A DNA stretch of 64,000 nt. It comes from Dipylidium caninum. Taxonomy: Eukaryota > Platyhelminthes > Cestoda > Cyclophyllidea > Dipylidiidae. The DNA is taken from contig QEYB01000739.1 in NCBI GenBank assembly GCA_017562135.1, positions 62,001 to 126,000 on the forward strand. Reading direction: 5' to 3'. Below the pieces are notes generated by a model, which was not told where the DNA came from, did not search any database, and worked only from the letters and a program-made list of their open reading frames with translations. Position numbers and translations under genes: made by a program. Within the stretch, counting starts at the first letter, position 1. Each line of letters opens with the position of its first letter. Shown here piece by piece: positions 59,601 through 64,000 of the stretch.

Positions 59601-62600
59601 AGCGGAGGAATTGGGAAATCTGGAGGAGTCTGGTCTTGTGCTGCTGTCTTCAGCTGCAGAAGCAGAGGCCATTAAACAAGAAAGTGAGGAGCTCCAGAAT
59701 CCGTCGCCCTTGCCACCACAGACTCCAACACAACCTCTTACCCTCCTGACTCCTGTTTCTGTCATCCCGGCTGCTTCTGCAAATCAGCAACATATCACTT
59801 TACTTGTCAACACCATTAGCAATGCCCAATCGGGTTCTCGAGATTCTCCTTCCATTTCTACCTCTCCCACGACTAAGACCCAGTCGACGTTTGTATTGGC
59901 ACCTACATTTTCGCTCGTAGCACCCGTGGCTATTCCCGCCGACCCCAACCAGCTCATTATTAATCGCCCTCCTCTAATTCATCCAGCCCCAGATGCACCA
60001 ACACAGAACAATTTGCCCACCACTAACCCCTCCTCTTCCAATATGACTGAATTTGTACAGCATATAATCGAGCAAGTGGCGCATCAAAAAAAGGAGGAAA
60101 GTTCACAGGGCCAAGAGAAGGCTAGGAGGGTTAAAAAACCGGCTCAACAAAAGACCTTCCAGCTTGGTGCAGGGACTGGGGTGGGGATGACAGCAGCATC
60201 AACGGCTATTCGTTCAAATGCAGTCCCCTTACAGAAGTCTCAAATAGGGTCGACTTCAGTGCTACCGCCACCACTAACGCCTGTTCAGGCGCCTGCGGAC
60301 CCCTATGAGCCGAATTTTGACGAAACGGAAGTCGTGGAAACTATGCACCCTGCGGGCAAAGACACAGTCTCTGAAGTGATAAACTCTGTAGTGCATGGAG
60401 AGTTTGAACAAAAAGAATATGTTCATCGTTTGGCCAATGGCACGCGAATTTCTCCCGCATGTCAGAATTCTATTGTCGTCACCGCGAATGAGGTAGTGCT
60501 TGCCCCTGCTAGACCAGCATCAAGTTCGGAGCCACAGATCAGCCCACTGGCAATACAGGAGCAGGTGACAGTTTCGCAGCAGCCGACAAATGCCGTTCCA
60601 ACTTCGCTGTGTTCGACACCGTCACCATCAACCTCATCTGGCGTGACGTCTATGACGAGCCTCACGGATGATCGTAGATTATTGTCTAGGCCTATTCAGC
60701 CTCCATCGACTGTTGCTGTCGTGAGTTTGTTTCTGGTAGAAATATCACCAAGATCTCCGAGTCTTTTACATAGTTGGTGGGTTAGCCACTTTGGTTTAAA
60801 TTTGCTAATTGTCATCTTAGTGAGCTCTTTTTGTTTTATGAGCCACGTGCGAGTAGGTTTTATTCGACGCCGATTCTTAAGACATGCAGTTATGATACTG
60901 AGTGTTGCGTTTTTCGTACATTTCTTACACCATTTTTTAGAACAAAGGTTTCGTAAATTTTTTAGTGCATTACATTGTTTTGAATTTATATTTTGAACAA
61001 ACCAAGGGGGTAATATTGGTGTCTATTGTCTGTCTTTCATTTCAGCCGTCTCCTGAACCGACCCCTTCTCTTCCATCGATGCAACATCAACCGCCACAAC
61101 AATTAATGGAATCCTCTCCACTTAACGAACAGTCATCAATTCCTGCGAATATTCTCAGTCCACTTCAAGTCCTCACTTTTATAACTCCAAATAGCAAGTC
61201 ATCTGAGGCTGTAGCCCAGCAGATCTCGCCACAAACGCAGCCGCAGTTGCAGGAGTTTGCCGCTTGTCTGGCCAAGAACTACTTTTCTCTTCTTAGTCAT
61301 GCACCGCCACCGCAAGCTTTCGTAGATACTGTGGACTCGGGGAGTAAGAATTCGCCAAACCCAGTGCAACAAACACCTCCGCATCATCCGCCGCCATCGT
61401 CAGGCACACCACAGAAGACTGCTGAGCTCTATGCCGCTGCTACCATGGCTGCGATGGCCGCCATGTCGCCCTCACCCTCGGAAGCAGCCGCGGCAGCTGT
61501 AGCAGTGGCGGCTGCCGCTCCTTCTGCCAAACAGAACTCCACTCCTTTCTCTCATCAATCACAACTTTCCACCAATTTTTGGTGGCTAGATCCTCGTTTC
61601 CTTGAAGATGTGAGCCTTCTTGAAAGTTCAGATTTTCTCAACTTGACCTAACCTTTATTGGGTATAATGCGGCGCTTTTATCCTTTTGTGAGCTATTTTG
61701 CACAATTGCCTGATTGGTCAACCAACGCTCCAATTTCGCTGCCATTTGGTCTGGAGTAGTCACTCGTCCCTGTGCTTAATGGTTTTTAGTGTTACTTAAC
61801 CTCAGCTTTGTTGGATGAGCGCTGGTTGCCACTTATTAGCATGACACTTTTACCCGCCAATGAAATACGAGATAATAAAATCGCAAATCTTTTTTCGGGA
61901 CGGTTCTTAGGTTCTGCGTAATTCCTTGTTATCGTTGTTGTCTTTTACCAGAAGCCACAATACTATCTTCTCCAACTCGTTCGCAAAATTAGAGGTTTAG
62001 TTTTGCGGGTTTGGCTGCTGCTATTCGAGTTTAGCCACTTTTGGAAATAGGAGAATCATTTATAAGCAAGGAGAGCTGGTTGTAAAAATCCCATGTTTTG
62101 GACTTTTTCTCGCATTGATTTACATAAACTAGCGCATTAGGTAGACTGCCAGTCCCCTTTTGCATCGTTCACTACACCCTATGGGACTACTCTCGAAGTC
62201 CACATTATTGATTAATGGTTACCAAATTCGCTCCAATTTGTGGCCACCCGCCTTGGTTCGATAATCGATTGGCTTATTGGTTATCGGTGTCTTTGTTCTC
62301 CAGAAACTGTCGTTAGTGTGGCGAGGTTGCATGTCTCTGAAAAACGAGCGAGTATCAGTGCGGATGCTCTACCTGGCGGGCAACCAGGACTTGATACGGA
62401 CTTGTCTACAGTTGATGACAGCGACGGGCGATGATTCGGGTGGGATGTCGGGGACGCTGCGGATAGCTCAGAGGATGCGGTTGGAGAACTCGCAATTGGA
62501 GGCGGTGCAGTGGAAGTTGCGTGAGCCTGCAAACTATTGCATGTGCCTTGCCCTTGCTTCCGGTTCTCCGCCTCTCTCCCCTGCCTCCGCTCCTATGACG

Positions 62601-63687
62601 CATCGGAATTATATGGAAGACGCTTACTTTGCACAACAGAACCTGGTCCTACAAAATGTTATTACCTACCTACAGGACAAAACGGCTGCTGGCATCATCA
62701 GTTGTCCCTCCTCGCAGGAGGTGAGGTTCATTTAATCAGCTTTTTTAAAGCCCTGATCCCTTAGTTATTGTTCAGTCATTCCTACAAGTGTTGTTTGTTT
62801 ACCTCGTGTTGATGTATGCACTTATTTGTATTGACAGCTTGTTCTCGCGGTCTCGTGTTTTAAGGTTATCCTATGCCTTAGATACATAGCTTGCCCTAAC
62901 CTAATTTGGTGACCTTGTTCTCGTCGCTTGCCTATTCAATCATCAGCCTGGACTTGACCAAATTACCTCACCGGTTTGCTTTTCTATGACATTTACTTGG
63001 TACGGATACACTTTATGTGCAACTGCTTGTTTAAACAGGGTGCATTTCATGGTAGAAAGAATGTGCTAAACTGTTTACCTTACATTTGCTGTGTTGTGGA
63101 AATTCGAGTAATTAAGCATTGCGAATTTGAAAACTTGTCGAACAGGTAATGTTGTCCTTTTGCCTGTGGTCGAACTCGCCTTTTTGTCTATCTAGCTAGA
63201 CCCTCTGCGATGAAGACGCACTGTTAGTAGAGAACTGGCTCCGATCCCATTCCCCACTAGGTTTTCAGTCTTTATGGGTGTGAACGATCACGCACCACTA
63301 GCATCTTTTTTTAAAAGTCCAGACTTTCGCAGCAACGCGTCGATGGTTGTAGATCAGTTGTTTTAAGGGCGTCTATTGGCAGTCATCAATCCTTTGCAAT
63401 CCGTGTTCACACTGATTGGCTGATACTGATGCTATTACACTTGCATTTTCATGTGTTATCATAGCAGATTATGGCCTTGGGTATTGTAGGAACTTCCTTG
63501 CCTCTTTTATGCGTTCACTATGCCATCGAATCGTCTGCAATTTTTAATATATTCCTAGAATCCATTCGTGATGCACATTTTCCCTCCCTGCGACTTCACA
63601 ATTGCCCAGTTGCGATGTCTCTCGCCGGAACTTCAGCAAACCCTGGTGCAGACCTCCGTACCATTTATGCTTATCGTTGTCGTCTAG
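53680..63687 (+). CDS. SPEN: Split ends / SHARP homologue (four RRMs plus SPOC)
   Basis: This is a nuclear RNA-binding transcriptional repressor scaffold that recruits SMRT/NCoR-HDAC complexes through its SPOC domain. Twelve exons: 53680-53759, 53826-54011, 54046-54162, 54215-55132, 55175-55249, 55321-56027, 56065-56269, 56507-58306, 58368-60720, 61046-61609, 62304-62720 and 63559-63687 (TAG). All are GT-AG and in phase, giving 2516 residues. RRM1 is at about residues 5-85 (IWITNLPSSF), RRM2 at 159-235, RRM3 at 258-335 (KTLFVGNL) and RRM4 at 338-415 (NVVWLDNLSPS). A Ser/Arg-rich stretch, a short coiled segment (KLQRERMELLMKLTMLQ), a poly-proline tract at about 56706-56775 and long Ser/Pro/Lys-rich sequence fill the middle. 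The C-terminal SPOC domain (about 2336-2516) shows LVWRGCMSLKNE, LRIAQRMRLE, YLQDKTAAGII and HIFPPCDF. The length is shorter than vertebrate SPEN, but the architecture is complete. Confidence 0.93.
56706..56775 (+). repeat. Poly-proline coding run in SPEN
   Basis: Consecutive CCN codons encode a run of prolines broken only by leucines, in exon 8 at about residue 830. It is a low-complexity coding repeat and could bind SH3, WW or profilin-type partners; that is inference. Confidence 0.9.
61610..62303 (+). other. SPEN intron before the SPOC exons
   Basis: 694 nt between GAT|GTGAGC and CTCCAG|AAACTG. It has no coding content in the SPEN frame and no other feature was seen. Confidence 0.85.
62721..63558 (+). 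other. Last SPEN intron
   Basis: 838 nt between GAG|GTGAGG and CCTAG|AATCC, splitting the SPOC domain just before its final strand-helix segment. A stop-free stretch at 63040-63147 inside it has splice-like ends but no SPOC similarity, so it is not called as an exon. Confidence 0.8.
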
Positions 63688-64000
63688 AGGTATAGAGAAA
63701 AAGACAAAGGGCGATTCTCATTCAACACTTGTATCAATTCTTCCCTCCATCCAAGCGAGTCCTGCGATTCGCTCTTCTCCACATGCGAGCGAAGCGCAAT
63801 CTGCGTTCCCACACACGCGCACACCACAAAAACGTACGTTTGGAGGCTAGCTCGCGCGTACGCACGCGAGTGCGTTTGCTTTTGCCTGCCTGTTTATCGA
63901 TCGCACATTTAATTGGTTGATAAGGTCTGTGACCTTGTCGTGTTGGATACGCGTGATCGTGTTCTGCAGGCCGCGTGCGCGCACCCCCCTGGCAAAGAAT
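63688..64000. other. 3' flank of SPEN
   Basis: 3' UTR or downstream DNA. A CpG-rich alternating segment lies at about 63851-63875. No poly(A) hexamer was seen before the window ends. Confidence 0.5.

Noticed and set aside
57121..59765. Long frames on the opposite strand or in other frames inside the SPEN exons
   Set aside because: They are shadows of the Ser/Pro-rich coding sequence; the SPEN frame is supported by splicing and domains.
60721..60996. Continuation of SPEN exon 9 for 92 codons into a hydrophobic tail
   Set aside because: A consensus donor GTGAGT sits at 60721, and the next exon at 61046 restores the frame and leads to SPOC. The read-through is most simply intron sequence; an alternative isoform cannot be excluded without cDNA.
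63040..63147. Stop-free segment in the last SPEN intron with splice-like ends and a CEF motif
   Set aside because: It resembles the SPOC ending only superficially. The exon at 63559-63687 gives a far better SPOC C-terminus (HIFPPCDF onward) and joins in phase with exon 11.

Overview
The window is eukaryotic nuclear DNA. Every recognisable gene is split by GT-AG introns, intergenic distances are long, and old transposon debris is present. The exon/intron style (many introns of 33-52 nt beside longer ones), the protein sequences and the absence of vertebrate- or insect-type repeats point to a flatworm, most likely a tapeworm. This placement is inference; no rRNA or mitochondrial marker is present to confirm it.

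Layout, left to right. (1) 2.3-7.5 kb, plus strand: a carbonyl-reductase-type short-chain dehydrogenase in six exons, with a one-base frameshift beside its YxxxK motif and a dead mariner transposase in an intron. (2) 10.3-11.3 kb, minus strand: an unrecognised single-pass membrane protein with a leucine-rich ectodomain, with a long pyrimidine-rich tract upstream. (3) 14.0-19.3 kb: a 5.2-kb imperfect palindrome made of repeats, with further copies of the same repeat family in its spacer and at 22.7-23.1 kb. (4) 24.8-27.0 kb: a head-to-head pair, ribosomal protein L35 (minus) and mitochondrial ATP synthase subunit gamma (plus). (5) 28.2-33.7 kb, minus strand: the catalytic part of a GPCPD1-type glycerophosphodiester phosphodiesterase, 5' end not found. 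(6) 39.8-42.3 kb minus and 42.6-44.0 kb plus: a second head-to-head pair, a FAR1/ZSWIM-like zinc-binding protein and replication factor C subunit 4, the latter with seven introns of 33-72 nt. (7) 53.7-63.7 kb, plus strand: a complete Split ends (SPEN/SHARP) gene in twelve exons with four RRMs, a long low-complexity middle and a C-terminal SPOC domain. The remainder is intergenic or intronic sequence in which I see no reliable genes.

The genes are unrelated housekeeping or regulatory loci (redox metabolism, translation, oxidative phosphorylation, phospholipid turnover, clamp loading, transcriptional repression), and no operon or functional cluster is evident. Exon joins were worked out by hand from reading-frame continuity, GT/AG boundaries and family alignment. 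The L35, ATP synthase gamma, RFC4 and SPEN models each close perfectly in frame from ATG to stop (123, 295, 359 and 2516 residues). The most unusual material is the palindrome and its repeat family, whose copies keep a protein-like pattern despite nucleotide divergence.
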